This document shows positions 42,754 to 53,118 of a stretch of 64,000 bases of DNA, piece by piece. The notes below the pieces were generated by a model that did no database searches, was not told where the DNA came from, and saw only the letters and a program-made list of their open reading frames with translations. The position numbers were made by a program, and so were the translations under genes. This stretch comes from an uncultured Blautia sp. Its GTDB lineage: Bacteria; Bacillota; Clostridia; Lachnospirales; Lachnospiraceae. The stretch covers positions 1-64,000 of the forward strand of contig CALCDJ010000068.1 in NCBI GenBank assembly GCA_937900135.1, written 5' to 3'. Every line of letters starts with the position of its first letter. Positions within the stretch are counted from its first letter, which is position 1.

Positions 42754-43203
42754 GTGAAATGTCCATTCTGTAACCAGGATAACACAAGAGTAGTGGATTC
42801 CAGACCAGTAGATGATACAAATTCCATTCGCAGACGCCGCCTGTGCGACTCCTGTGGAAAACGCTTTACGACTTATGAAAAGGTGGAAACCATCCCCTTG
42901 ACTGTGATAAAAAAAGATCAGAACCGGGAACAGTATGACCGGTCGAAGATCCAGGATGGTGTGCTGCGGGCATGTTATAAAAGACCCATTCCCATTGAAA
43001 AAATTGAAGAGATGATGGATTCCATTGAAGGAGAGATTTTTAATACAGAAGAGCGGGAAATTTCCAGTACCAGGATTGGTGAAATTGTGATGAATCATCT
43101 GAAAGATCTGGATCCGGTGGCATATGTCCGTTTTGCTTCTGTGTACAGGGAATTTAAGGATGTAAGTACATTTATGGATGAATTAAAGAAATTTATGAAT
43201 TAA
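42754..43203 (+). CDS. nrdR: Transcriptional repressor NrdR
   Basis: Zinc-finger/ATP-cone repressor of ribonucleotide reductase genes, 149 aa. Zn ribbon Cys3, Cys6, Cys31, Cys34 (CPFC and CDSC), then an ATP-cone from about residue 47 (TVIKKDQNREQYDRSK) that senses dATP. Start is GTG 42754 with GGGGGAGAGG upstream. It should act on the site at the nrdJ promoter (30032-30047). Confidence 0.96.
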   Translation: MKCPFCNQDNTRVVDSRPVDDTNSIRRRRLCDSCGKRFTTYEKVETIPLTVIKKDQNREQYDRSKIQDGVLRACYKRPIPIEKIEEMMDSIEGEIFNTEEREISSTRIGEIVMNHLKDLDPVAYVRFASVYREFKDVSTFMDELKKFMN

Positions 43204-43230
43204 CTTAGTGAATAAACGTAATAAATAAAG

Positions 43231-43268
43231 AAATACCCCAGGGAAGTTATTCTCCGGGGTATTTCTTT
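43231..43268. terminator. Terminator between nrdR and gdhA
   Basis: Stem AAATACCCC (43231-43239) / GGGGTATTT (43256-43264), followed by CTTTT; serves converging genes. Confidence 0.78.
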
Positions 43269-43296
43269 TATAAAAAAATCATAAAGGAAGGCTTAA

Positions 43297-44643
<1,347 letters not shown>

Positions 44644-44879
44644 TCATCTTTGATAAGACATTTTTATGGGGGTTATTATACACTAAAGTGCTAAAAAAAA
44701 AAAGAGCTGAAGTAAAAAAAATCAAATGTTATGCTATTTGTATGGGAAAAAATGAATTTTCAGGAGAAAAATTGACAAAATATACACATAAAATCCCCAC
44801 AAAGCAGAGGAAAGTCTTGCGAAATCTGTTCAGATATGAGATTATATCCTATGAAAATAAAAAGAGGGGGAACAAGAAG

Positions 44880-46184
44880 ATGAACCAAACTTCCAAAGGA
44901 AAGGCATCGGCTCTTCTGCCGATTCTTGTCTTTCTGATTATTTTTCTGGGATCTGGCTTTATTACAGGAGATTTTTACAGCATGCCTGCGATCGTAGGAT
45001 TCCTGATTGCCCTGTTTGTGGCCTTTCTTCAGGATCGAAAACATGACTTCAATGAAAAAATACATATCATTGCCAAGGGCGTAGGTGATGACAACATCAT
45101 TACCATGTGTCTGATCTTTCTGGCAGCTGGGGGATTTTCCGGCGCAGTAACTGCAGCCGGAGGTGTGGAAAGTACCGTAAATCTGGGACTTACCATTCTT
45201 CCATCTGGCATTGCTGTTGTGGGATTGTTTATCATTGGATGTTTTATTTCTGTATCCATGGGAACATCCATGGGAACCATTGCCGCTCTTGCGCCTATCG
45301 CAGTGGGAATCAGCGAAAAGACAGGATATGCCATGGCAATCTGTATCGGCGCAGTAGTTTGCGGCGCCATGTTCGGAGATAATCTTTCCATGATTTCTGA
45401 CACCACTATTGCAGCGGTGAAGACCCAGGGCTGTGAAATGAAGGATAAGTTTAAAGAAAACTTTCTCATTGTATTGCCGGCAGCCGTGATTACCATTGTT
45501 ATTTTCCTGGTGATCACAAGAAATGGAAACTATCAGCTGACAGAAGATCTTCCTTTTAGTTTCTGGAAGGTTCTGCCTTATCTGGTAGTACTGATCGGCG
45601 CTCTGATTGGATTTAATGTATTTCTTGTCCTGATCACCGGTACCGTGTTATCTCTGGTGGTAGGTGTGGTTTCCGGTTCCATTGCGGCAGGAGATATCTT
45701 TAAAGTAGTAGCTTCCGGAGCAGATGGAAGCGGCGGTATCACGGGAATGTATGACATTACTGTGATTTCGATGATCGTAGCCTGCATTGTTTCGTTGGTG
45801 AAGGAGATGGGAGGAATCCAGTTCCTTCTGGAATTTATCAAAAAAAGAATCAATGGAAAAAAAGGCGGAGAGCTTGGAATCGCTATTCTGTCTCTTCTGG
45901 TTGATATGTGTACAGCCAACAATACTGTGGCAATTGTAATGGCAGGTCCCATTGCCAAGGAAATCAGTGAAGAATTTGAGATCAGCCCTAAGCGGTCAGC
46001 GTCATTGCTGGATATGTTTACTTCCGTGGGACAGGGCCTGATTCCATATGGAGCGCAGCTTCTGTCTGCGGCAAGTCTTACCGGACTGACACCGTATCAG
46101 ATCATTCCATATTGTTTTTATCCGATTTTAATGGCAATCAGCGGTCTGATCTTTATCTTTTTCATTAAAAACCGCAAGGCATAA
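44880..46184 (+). CDS. nhaC: NhaC-family Na+/H+ antiporter
   Basis: Membrane antiporter of 434 aa, about 11-12 hydrophobic helices. NhaC pattern FISVSMGTSMGTIAALAPIA, GAVVCGAMFGDNLSMISDT and CTANNTVAIVMAGPIAKEI. The start at 44880 (MNQTSKGK) is supported by GAGGGGG; the frame can be read from 44688 but that extension is basic and unlike the family. The 44632-44879 gap holds no other gene I can support. The cation coupled or its amine/organic-acid variant is not certain. Confidence 0.88.
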   Translation: MNQTSKGKASALLPILVFLIIFLGSGFITGDFYSMPAIVGFLIALFVAFLQDRKHDFNEKIHIIAKGVGDDNIITMCLIFLAAGGFSGAVTAAGGVESTVNLGLTILPSGIAVVGLFIIGCFISVSMGTSMGTIAALAPIAVGISEKTGYAMAICIGAVVCGAMFGDNLSMISDTTIAAVKTQGCEMKDKFKENFLIVLPAAVITIVIFLVITRNGNYQLTEDLPFSFWKVLPYLVVLIGALIGFNVFLVLITGTVLSLVVGVVSGSIAAGDIFKVVASGADGSGGITGMYDITVISMIVACIVSLVKEMGGIQFLLEFIKKRINGKKGGELGIAILSLLVDMCTANNTVAIVMAGPIAKEISEEFEISPKRSASLLDMFTSVGQGLIPYGAQLLSAASLTGLTPYQIIPYCFYPILMAISGLIFIFFIKNRKA

Positions 46185-46231
46185 AAAAACGGCATGATTT
46201 TTGGGTCATGCGTAAGGCGAGGAGTGATATT

Positions 46232-47452
46232 ATGAGGACTTTTGAAAAATCTACAAAACTTGACAATGTGCTTTATGATGTAAGAGGCCCTGTAGTGGAT
46301 GAAGCAAGCCGTATGGAAGAGGATGGCATGGAAATTCTGAAACTGAACATTGGAAATCCCTATCCATTTGGCTTTTCAGCGCCCCAGGAGGTGATCCTGG
46401 ATATGCTCAGCAACATCCGAACCTCTCAGGGATACTCTGATTCCAAAGGCATTTTTTCCGCCAGAAAAGCCATTATGCAGTATTCCCAGCTAAAAAGGAT
46501 TCCCGGAGTGACGATGAATGACATTTACACAGGAAATGGAGTCAGTGAATTGATCAGCCTTTGTATGCAGGCCCTTCTGAACAATGGGGATGAAATTCTG
46601 ATTCCGGCTCCGGATTATCCCCTCTGGACAGCAACTGCCACACTGGCAGGAGGGAATGTGGTACATTATATCTGTGATGAACAATCTGACTGGTATCCGG
46701 ACATGGAGGATATCCGAAGCAAGATTACAGATAAAACAAAAGCCATCGTAATCATCAATCCCAATAATCCCACAGGCGCTGTGTATCCGAAAGAGATTTT
46801 GGAGCAGATTGTGCAGATCGCAAGAGAGCATGAACTGATTATTTTCTCCGATGAGATTTACGACAGACTGGTGATGGATGGACTGGAGCATACGTCCATT
46901 GCTTCTCTTGCGCCGGATGTTTTCTGCGTGACATTTTCCGGATTATCCAAATCCCATATGATCGCCGGTTTCCGTATTGGCTGGATGATCTTAAGCGGAG
47001 CCAAGGAAAAGGCCAAAGGCTACATTGAAGGAATAAAAATGCTTTCTTCCATGCGTCTGTGTTCCAATGTACCGGCTCAGTCCATAGTTCAGACCGCTCT
47101 GGGAGGATATCAGAGTGTAAATGAATACATTCAGCCGGGAGGCAGGATTTATGAACAGAGAGAATTTGTTTATAAGGCTCTTACCGATATTCCAGGAATT
47201 ACCGCTGTAAAACCCAGAGCAGCCTTTTATATTTTCCCGAAGATCGATACCGGGAAATTTAACATTCTGGATGATGAAAAGTTTGCCCTGGATTTCCTTC
47301 ACGAAAAACAGGTGCTGATTGTTCCAGGCAAGGGATTTAACTGGGCAGAGCCAGATCACTTCCGTGTGGTATACCTTCCCAATACCCGTCAGCTGGAAAA
47401 GGCAACCACAAAGCTAAGAGATTTTCTGAGAAATTACAAACAAAATCCATGA
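46232..47452 (+). CDS. Aspartate/alanine-type PLP aminotransferase
   Basis: Class I/II aminotransferase of 406 aa, most like AlaA-type glutamate-pyruvate transaminases. NPNNPTGAVYPKE binds PLP, SDEIYDRL lies next to it, and the PLP lysine is in SGLSKSHMIAGFRIGW. GCGAGGAGTG precedes ATG 46232. Separated from nhaC by 47 bp with a small hairpin (46192-46213). Glutamate from gdhA could be its amino donor. Substrate preference not assured. Confidence 0.88.
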   Translation: MRTFEKSTKLDNVLYDVRGPVVDEASRMEEDGMEILKLNIGNPYPFGFSAPQEVILDMLSNIRTSQGYSDSKGIFSARKAIMQYSQLKRIPGVTMNDIYTGNGVSELISLCMQALLNNGDEILIPAPDYPLWTATATLAGGNVVHYICDEQSDWYPDMEDIRSKITDKTKAIVIINPNNPTGAVYPKEILEQIVQIAREHELIIFSDEIYDRLVMDGLEHTSIASLAPDVFCVTFSGLSKSHMIAGFRIGWMILSGAKEKAKGYIEGIKMLSSMRLCSNVPAQSIVQTALGGYQSVNEYIQPGGRIYEQREFVYKALTDIPGITAVKPRAAFYIFPKIDTGKFNILDDEKFALDFLHEKQVLIVPGKGFNWAEPDHFRVVYLPNTRQLEKATTKLRDFLRNYKQNP

Positions 47453-47460
47453 TTTTTTGG

Positions 47461-47490
47461 CAGGCAATCCTGAAAAAGGGTTGCCTGTTT
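47461..47490 (+). terminator. Terminator after the aminotransferase gene
   Basis: Arms CAGGCAATCC and GGGTTGCCTG (47461-47470, 47478-47487) with one G-T pair, then TTT. Confidence 0.7.
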
Positions 47491-47637
47491 CTATTCTGTA
47501 AAAAATGTAAATTTTCAGATATAGACCAGAAGGGAAAATAATGGTATAATAATTGGAAAGAGCTGTAAAGAACATGAAGAAAGAATGATGGGGGAGGGGA
47601 CTTTAACGGCTGAAAATAACGAAAGGGGATTGAAATT

Positions 47638-48999
47638 ATGTCTAAATTCAATACAAAAGTAACACCAGAAATCGAGAGATTGACAGATATTTGTAAAAAT
47701 CACAGCAGCATGGATGTATCTCTTTATGGAAAGTATGATGTGAAGAGGGGCCTTCGCGATATTAACGGAAAAGGCGTTCTTGCAGGACTGACGCAGGTAT
47801 CCAACGTACAGGCAGTTAAGGTGGTTGATGGGAAAGAGGTTCCCTGTGCCGGCAGTCTGTCTTATCGGGGATATGACATCAAGAAACTCACCAGCGGCTT
47901 TGTTAAAGACGATCGCTTTGGCTTCGAGGAGACCACATATCTTCTTTTGTTTGGAGAATTGCCTAATAAAGACCAGCTTGCAGATTTTACTACACTTTTA
48001 GCAAATCAACGCAGCCTTCCCACCAACTTTGTAAGAGATGTGGTGATGAAAGCCCCCTGTCATGATATCATGAATGCACTGGCGAGAAGTGTGCTGACGC
48101 TGTATTCTTATGACAGCAATCCAGATGATATCTCTCTTCCCAATGTGCTTCGTCAGTGCCTGAACCTCATCAGCGTTTTCCCGCTGCTTTCCGTATATGG
48201 TTATCAGGCATACAACCATTACATTCGTGGAAAGAGTCTCTATATCCATAATCCCAAGAAGGAACTTTCCACAGCAGAAAACATTCTTCGTATGCTTCGT
48301 CCAGACAAGAAGTATACGGATCTGGAAGCAAAGATTCTGGATCAGGCGCTGATCCTTCATATGGAACATGGCGGTGGTAACAACTCTACATTTACCACAC
48401 ATGTGGTATCTTCTTCCGGAACCGATACCTATTCTGCAGTGGCAGCTGCATTAGGTTCCTTAAAAGGACCGAAGCATGGCGGCGCGAACATTAAGGTAGT
48501 CAGTATGTTCCAGGATCTGAAAAAGAATGTAAAGGACTGGGAAGATGAAGATGAAGTACGGGATTATCTGAAGAAACTTCTGCATAAGGAAGCCTTCGAC
48601 AGACGAGGACTGATTTATGGTATGGGACATGCGATTTATTCTGTTTCTGACCCGAGAGCCGAAGTGCTGAAGGGCTTTGTAGAAAGTCTTGCAAGGGAAA
48701 AAGGCAGAATGAAAGATTATAACCTGTATTCCATGATCGAACGGATGGCACCGGAAGTAATCGCAGAGGAACGCCGGATCTATAAAGGCGTCAGTGCCAA
48801 TGTGGACTTTTACAGCGGCTTTGTATACAGCATGCTGGATCTTCCTCTGGAGTTGTACACTCCGATGTTTGCAGTTGCCCGTATTGTGGGTTGGAGCGCG
48901 CATCGTATGGAAGAGCTGATCAACACAGATAAGATCATTCGTCCGGCATATAAGAATGTGCTGGAACCTACGGAATATATTCCGCTTAGTGAACGATAA
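47638..48999 (+). CDS. Citrate (Si)-synthase
   Basis: Condenses oxaloacetate and acetyl-CoA; 453 aa, slightly longer than the usual 430 owing to a 60-residue N-terminus. Active-site elements: SYRGYDI, LILHMEHGGGNNSTFTTHVV with the catalytic His, GPKHGGANI with the second His, and RRGLIYGMGHAIYSVSDPR holding the Asp-containing loop. AAAGGGG is the ribosome binding site. TATAAT at 47545-47550 is the likely -10. It probably feeds the glutamate branch with gdhA. Confidence 0.94.
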   Translation: MSKFNTKVTPEIERLTDICKNHSSMDVSLYGKYDVKRGLRDINGKGVLAGLTQVSNVQAVKVVDGKEVPCAGSLSYRGYDIKKLTSGFVKDDRFGFEETTYLLLFGELPNKDQLADFTTLLANQRSLPTNFVRDVVMKAPCHDIMNALARSVLTLYSYDSNPDDISLPNVLRQCLNLISVFPLLSVYGYQAYNHYIRGKSLYIHNPKKELSTAENILRMLRPDKKYTDLEAKILDQALILHMEHGGGNNSTFTTHVVSSSGTDTYSAVAAALGSLKGPKHGGANIKVVSMFQDLKKNVKDWEDEDEVRDYLKKLLHKEAFDRRGLIYGMGHAIYSVSDPRAEVLKGFVESLAREKGRMKDYNLYSMIERMAPEVIAEERRIYKGVSANVDFYSGFVYSMLDLPLELYTPMFAVARIVGWSAHRMEELINTDKIIRPAYKNVLEPTEYIPLSER

Positions 49000-49018
49000 G
49001 ACAAAGGACGGACGTTAC

Positions 49019-49522
49019 ATGTTTAAATGTTTTTTTCCGGATGAATACCGGGATTCCACTTATGAAATTGATTTTGAACAATTGTATCGGGACGGTTACC
49101 GGGGACTTTTGTTTGACATTGACAACACGCTGGTGCCTCATGGCGCTCCGGCAGATGACCGGGCAAAGGCATTGTTTGCCCATCTGAAAGAACTGGGCTT
49201 TAAAAGCTGTTTTCTTTCCAATAACCAGATAGAAAGGGTTTCTTCTTTTAATGATGCGGTGGGAGAACAGTTTATTGAAAATGCACATAAGCCTTCGGTG
49301 CGCAACTACAAAAAAGCTATGGAGCTTCTTGGAACAGATACCAGTAACACCATTTTTATTGGGGATCAGTTATTTACAGATATCTATGGCGCCAAGCGAG
49401 CAGGAATCCGTAATATCTTAGTGAAACCCATTCATCCCAAGGAAGAAATCCAGATTGTACTGAAGCGTTATTTGGAAAAAATCGTATTATACTTTTACCA
49501 GAAGGAGGAGGGGAATTCATGA
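49019..49522 (+). CDS. YqeG-family HAD IIIA phosphatase
   Basis: A 167-aa HAD phosphatase with motif I DIDNTLVPHG (about residues 32-41), LSNNQ (motif II) and GDQLFTDIYGAKRAG (motif IV). Start at 49019 after AAAGGACGG, 19 bp after the citrate synthase stop; an upstream in-frame start overlaps that gene. Overlaps the shikimate kinase start by 4 bp. Substrate unknown. Confidence 0.88.
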   Translation: MFKCFFPDEYRDSTYEIDFEQLYRDGYRGLLFDIDNTLVPHGAPADDRAKALFAHLKELGFKSCFLSNNQIERVSSFNDAVGEQFIENAHKPSVRNYKKAMELLGTDTSNTIFIGDQLFTDIYGAKRAGIRNILVKPIHPKEEIQIVLKRYLEKIVLYFYQKEEGNS

Positions 49523-50040
49523 ACCATATCGTAATCATTGGCTTTATGGGTTCAGGAAAAACACGGGTAGGAAAGCGCCTTTCACAGGATCTGAATCTGC
49601 CGTTTGTGGATGTGGACAAGGTGATTGTCCGCAAGATGGATTTATCAATTAAGGAGATTTTTCAGAGGTTTGGAGAGCCGTTTTATCGTGCTCTGGAAAC
49701 CATGACCATCAAGAGCCTTTTGGAGGACCCGGAAAGAAAGGTCATTTCTCTTGGCTCCGGTCTTCCCATGCAGGAGCAGAATGAAAAATATCTCAAAAAA
49801 CTGGGAACCATTATTTATATTAAGGGATCACTGGAAACACTGAAGAAACGTCTGGAAGGTTCCAGCAACGATCCGTTTCTGGATGGGGATAACCAGGAAG
49901 AAAAAATTAAAAAGCTTCTGAAGCAGCGCGATCCTGTATATCACAAGTATGCAGACCTGGAAGTTGTGACAGGAGTGAAGCCTTTTGAGGGGCTGATTGA
50001 AGAAATCGAACAAAAATTAGCAGCTATGACAAAAAAATAG
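49519..50040 (+). CDS. aroK: Shikimate kinase
   Basis: Phosphorylates shikimate in aromatic amino acid synthesis; 173 aa. P-loop GFMGSGKT at residues 8-15, the substrate-contact Asp/Arg region VDVDKVIVRKMD, and SLGSGLPMQ in place of the usual GGG motif. Overlaps yqeG (ATGA). Confidence 0.87.
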   Translation: MNHIVIIGFMGSGKTRVGKRLSQDLNLPFVDVDKVIVRKMDLSIKEIFQRFGEPFYRALETMTIKSLLEDPERKVISLGSGLPMQEQNEKYLKKLGTIIYIKGSLETLKKRLEGSSNDPFLDGDNQEEKIKKLLKQRDPVYHKYADLEVVTGVKPFEGLIEEIEQKLAAMTKK

Positions 50041-50106
50041 TTGAAAAAATTCTCTGGTTATTATAGAATGGTTCGTAGTGAAGTCTACAATAAGGAGGAA
50101 ATAATT

Positions 50107-50664
50107 ATGATTTCAGCAGGCGATTTCAAAAATGGTATCACCCTTGAAATTGATGGCAATGTATGTCAGATCGTTGAGTTTCAGCATGTAAAACCTGGAA
50201 AGGGAGCTGCGTTCGTAAGAACAAAATACAAAAACATTATCACAGGCTCTGTACTGGAGAAATCCTTCAGACCAACAGAGAAATTCCCGCAGGCACGTAT
50301 TGAACGTGTAGATATGCAGTATCTGTATAATGATGGAGAATTATTCTACTTCATGAACAATGAGACCTTTGATCAGATTGGTCTGACCGCTGATCAGGTA
50401 GGAGATTCTCTGAAATTCGTAAAAGAAAATGAAATGGTTAAAATCTGTTCTCATAATGGCAATGTATTCGCAATTGAGCCGCCATTATTCGTAGAACTGG
50501 ATGTAATTGAGACAGAACCTGGATTTGCAGGAAATACTGCACAGGGAGCTACCAAACCGGCTACTGTTGAAACAGGAGCACAGGTTCAGGTTCCGCTGTT
50601 CGTAAACCAGGGCGACAAGCTCAAAATCGATACCAGAACAGGAGAATATCTCTCCAGAGTATAA
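50107..50664 (+). CDS. efp: Elongation factor P
   Basis: Ribosome-bound factor relieving polyproline stalls, 185 aa, three beta-barrel domains. N-terminal [17 protein letters not shown], loop [15 protein letters not shown] whose Lys tip (about residue 31) acts at the P site, and C-terminal [13 protein letters not shown]. Start at 50107 with AAGGAGG; a longer frame from 50041 is spurious. Confidence 0.97.
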   Translation: MISAGDFKNGITLEIDGNVCQIVEFQHVKPGKGAAFVRTKYKNIITGSVLEKSFRPTEKFPQARIERVDMQYLYNDGELFYFMNNETFDQIGLTADQVGDSLKFVKENEMVKICSHNGNVFAIEPPLFVELDVIETEPGFAGNTAQGATKPATVETGAQVQVPLFVNQGDKLKIDTRTGEYLSRV

Positions 50665-50693
50665 TGGATCAGGCTGCGAAGCAGCGATATTAC

Positions 50694-50716
50694 TGCCATC
50701 GGGACACCCGGTGGCA
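50694..50716 (+). other. Hairpin between efp and the aldo/keto reductase gene
   Basis: TGCCATCGGG / CCCGGTGGCA around ACA, 10-bp stem with one G-T pair, no T tract after. May be an RNA processing or stability element. Confidence 0.4.
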
Positions 50717-50756
50717 GTTCTTGTATCGGGGAAAAACAGAAGCAGGAGGAGAAAAT

Positions 50757-51764
50757 ATGGAATACAGAACATTGGGAAAAACAGGTCTTCGCATTTCCAG
50801 AATGGGGTTTGGCGGAATTCCCATTCAGAGAATTGACAAGGAGGGCACCAGAAGTCTTATGAAAGAACTTCTGGAGGCAGGAGTGAATTACATTGATACA
50901 GCCAGAGGCTATACAGTCAGTGAAGAATATTTAGGATATGGTCTGGAAGGGATTCGGGATCAGTTTGTTTTGGCTACAAAGAGTATGGCCAGAACAAAAG
51001 AGGCAATGGCTGCAGATATTGAAACCAGTCTTGGAAATTTAAGAACAGATTATATTGATCTGTATCAGGTACATAACCCCAGTATGGAGCAGCTGGAGCA
51101 GGTAATGGCAGAAGGCGGTGCACTGGAAGCGCTGAAGGAAGCCAAGGCAGCAGGAAAAATCCGCCATATTGGGCTGACAGCGCATTCAGCGGCTGTTTTC
51201 GCCCGCGCTCTGGAACTGGACTGGGTGGAAACCATTATGTTCCCATATAACATCGTAGAAAATCAGGGAGAAGAACTGATTCGCAAGTGCGGAGAGAAGA
51301 ACGTTGGATTTGTCTGTATGAAACCACTGGCAGGAGGCGCCATTGAAGATGCAACCCTTGCCCTTCGCTATGTATGTTCCAATCCGGATGTGACAGTTGT
51401 GATTCCAGGCATGGCAGAAGCCAGGGAACTGGAAGAAAACGTAAAGGCATGTGAAAACAGTATGCCTCTTACAAAAGAGGAAGAAGAGAAACTGGAAGCA
51501 GTAAGAAAGCAGCTGGGTACCAATTTCTGCCGCCGCTGTAATTATTGTGCGCCATGTACAGTAGGAATCAATATTCCAAGTGTCTTTCTGTTTGCAGGAT
51601 ATCTGGAACGTTATGATTTGGGTGACTGGGCAAGAGACCGTTATCAGTCTTTAAGTGTGAAAGCGTCAGCCTGTGTGGAGTGCGGAGAATGTGAAACACG
51701 CTGTCCTTATCATTTGCCGATTCGTGAAATGCTGAAAAAATGTGCTGCAGAGTTTGGAGAATAA
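50757..51764 (+). CDS. Aldo/keto reductase with Fe-S tail
   Basis: A 335-aa protein like the one at 17745: barrel part with YRTLGKTGLRIS, DTARGYTVSE, and VHNPSMEQLE, followed by CRRCNYCAPC (with a partner Cys) and CVECGECETRCP for 4Fe-4S clusters. ATG 50757 follows AGGAGGA. Substrate and electron partner unknown. The stop is followed by the ssrA promoter/terminator region. Confidence 0.9.
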   Translation: MEYRTLGKTGLRISRMGFGGIPIQRIDKEGTRSLMKELLEAGVNYIDTARGYTVSEEYLGYGLEGIRDQFVLATKSMARTKEAMAADIETSLGNLRTDYIDLYQVHNPSMEQLEQVMAEGGALEALKEAKAAGKIRHIGLTAHSAAVFARALELDWVETIMFPYNIVENQGEELIRKCGEKNVGFVCMKPLAGGAIEDATLALRYVCSNPDVTVVIPGMAEARELEENVKACENSMPLTKEEEEKLEAVRKQLGTNFCRRCNYCAPCTVGINIPSVFLFAGYLERYDLGDWARDRYQSLSVKASACVECGECETRCPYHLPIREMLKKCAAEFGE

Positions 51765-51856
51765 ACCGTTTCCATGGGAAATGCTCCCTGGTTTTGGAAC
51801 ATTTTAAGCGCGCTGTTCTCTAAAACACAGATGGAACAAAGGTGAGGATTATTTTC

Positions 51857-51896
51857 AGACAGACCCTTGACAAAAGGGTCTGTCTTTGCATATAAT
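51857..51896 (+). promoter_or_regulatory. ssrA promoter with -35 inside a 12-bp inverted repeat
   Basis: TTGACA at 51867-51872, 18-bp spacer, TATAAT at 51891-51896: a strong promoter for tmRNA. The -35 lies in a perfect inverted repeat (AGACAGACCCTT, 51857-51868; AAGGGTCTGTCT, 51874-51885) that probably also terminates the preceding reductase. No gene lies between 51765 and 51957. Confidence 0.8.
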
Positions 51897-51957
51897 AAAA
51901 CACGATGAAAATCCTTCGTCTGCACTCCAGCTGCCAAGATTTGGAAATCAATTCTTC

Positions 51958-52303
51958 GGGCTTGTACTGGTTTCGACGGGGGCTTTGAAGTTGAGGAAGC
52001 CATCCGCAGACTCCTGGACTGCGTAATAACCGGGAACCTAAATATAAACGCAGACGAAAAAATCGCGTTAGCAGCCTAATTGCTGCTCGTCAGCCCTGAT
52101 GCACTCACACATCAGGAATCTGGCGTCGAGCTTGTGAGAAACCTTGCCGGGTAAGCTTTGCCCCGGTAGATGTATGATGAAGCTACCAAAGCTGTAAGCC
52201 TGTCGCCGGGCGTACCGCGGAGGGAATGTAAAAACAGCGACTGTGATGGGAGATGCCCCAAGGGATAGGCTTTCGGACGCGGGTTCAATTCCCGCCAGGT
52301 CCA
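51958..52303 (+). ncRNA. ssrA: tmRNA (transfer-messenger RNA)
   Basis: Rescues stalled ribosomes. The 5' end GGGCTTGTACTGGTTTCGACG and 3' end with TTCAATTCCCGCC and acceptor CAGGTCC pair as seven bp, forming the tRNA-like half. The tag frame starts at GCA 52050 and ends at TAA 52077-52079, encoding ADEKIALAA. The acceptor end is followed by A then CTTG, so CCA is not encoded and must be added. An intrinsic terminator follows at 52311. Confidence 0.95.
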
Positions 52304-52310
52304 CTTGAAA

Positions 52311-52337
52311 AGCGCCGTATTTACGGCGCTTTTTTTA
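52311..52337 (+). terminator. Terminator of ssrA
   Basis: AGCGCCGT / ACGGCGCT stem (52311-52318, 52323-52330) then TTTTTTT. Confidence 0.93.
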
Positions 52338-52375
52338 TGGAGATAATGTCTTTTTGCAGGGGATTGTTCACAAAA

Positions 52376-52403
52376 CTGACATAATAATTTGTTATGATAC
52401 AAT
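52376..52403 (+). promoter_or_regulatory. Probable promoter of the two-component operon
   Basis: CTGACA, 16-bp spacer, TACAAT, about 32 bp before the response regulator start. Confidence 0.45.
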
Positions 52404-52434
52404 AATAGTTGAAATGGAATCGGAGGATATAGAT

Positions 52435-53118
52435 ATGGAAGCATTAAAAATTTTGGTTGTGGATGATGAAAGCCGTATGCGAAAACTGGTAAAGGATTTC
52501 CTTTCCAAGAAGAATTTTCAGGTTCTGGAAGCAGGAGACGGAGAAGAAGCCATGGATATTTTCTACCAGGATAAGGAAATCGCTCTGGTTATTCTGGATG
52601 TGATGATGCCTAAGATGGATGGATGGGAAGTATGCCGTGAAATCCGTAAGAATTCCAAGGTGCCCATTATCATGCTGACGGCAAGAGGAGATGAGAGGGA
52701 TGAATTGTTAGGGTTTGAACTTGGCGTGGATGAATATATTTCCAAACCCTTCAGTCCGAAGATTCTGGTTGCCAGGGTAGAGGCAATTCTCCGAAGAACC
52801 GGACAGGATTCTGCAGAAGATACATTAAGCGCAGGAGGAATCGTCATCGATAAGGCTGCACATCTGGCAACCGTAGACGGGGCGCCTATGGAGCTTAGCT
52901 TTAAGGAATTTGAACTTCTTACCTATTTCCTGGAAAACCAGGGAATTGCCCTTTCCAGAGAAAAGATATTAAATTCTGTATGGAATTATGATTATTTCGG
53001 CGATGCCCGTACCATTGACACCCATGTAAAAAAACTGCGCAGCAAAATGGGAGAAAAAGGAGAGTATATCAAAACCGTTTGGGGTATGGGATATAAATTT
53101 GAGGTTGGAGAAGAATGA
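52435..53118 (+). CDS. OmpR/PhoB-type response regulator
   Basis: A 227-aa regulator: receiver domain with Asp10-Asp11 and phosphoacceptor Asp55 (VILDVMMPKMDGW), then a winged-helix DNA-binding domain (ELSFKEFELLTYFLENQG, DTHVKKLRSKMG). Start 52435 after GGAGG. Overlaps the histidine kinase by 4 bp. Confidence 0.93.
   Translation: MEALKILVVDDESRMRKLVKDFLSKKNFQVLEAGDGEEAMDIFYQDKEIALVILDVMMPKMDGWEVCREIRKNSKVPIIMLTARGDERDELLGFELGVDEYISKPFSPKILVARVEAILRRTGQDSAEDTLSAGGIVIDKAAHLATVDGAPMELSFKEFELLTYFLENQGIALSREKILNSVWNYDYFGDARTIDTHVKKLRSKMGEKGEYIKTVWGMGYKFEVGEE

Noticed and set aside
44688..44879. N-terminal extension of NhaC by 64 residues
   Set aside because: The extension is basic and unlike the family, starts in an A-rich tract without a ribosome binding site, whereas ATG 44880 follows GAGGGGG.
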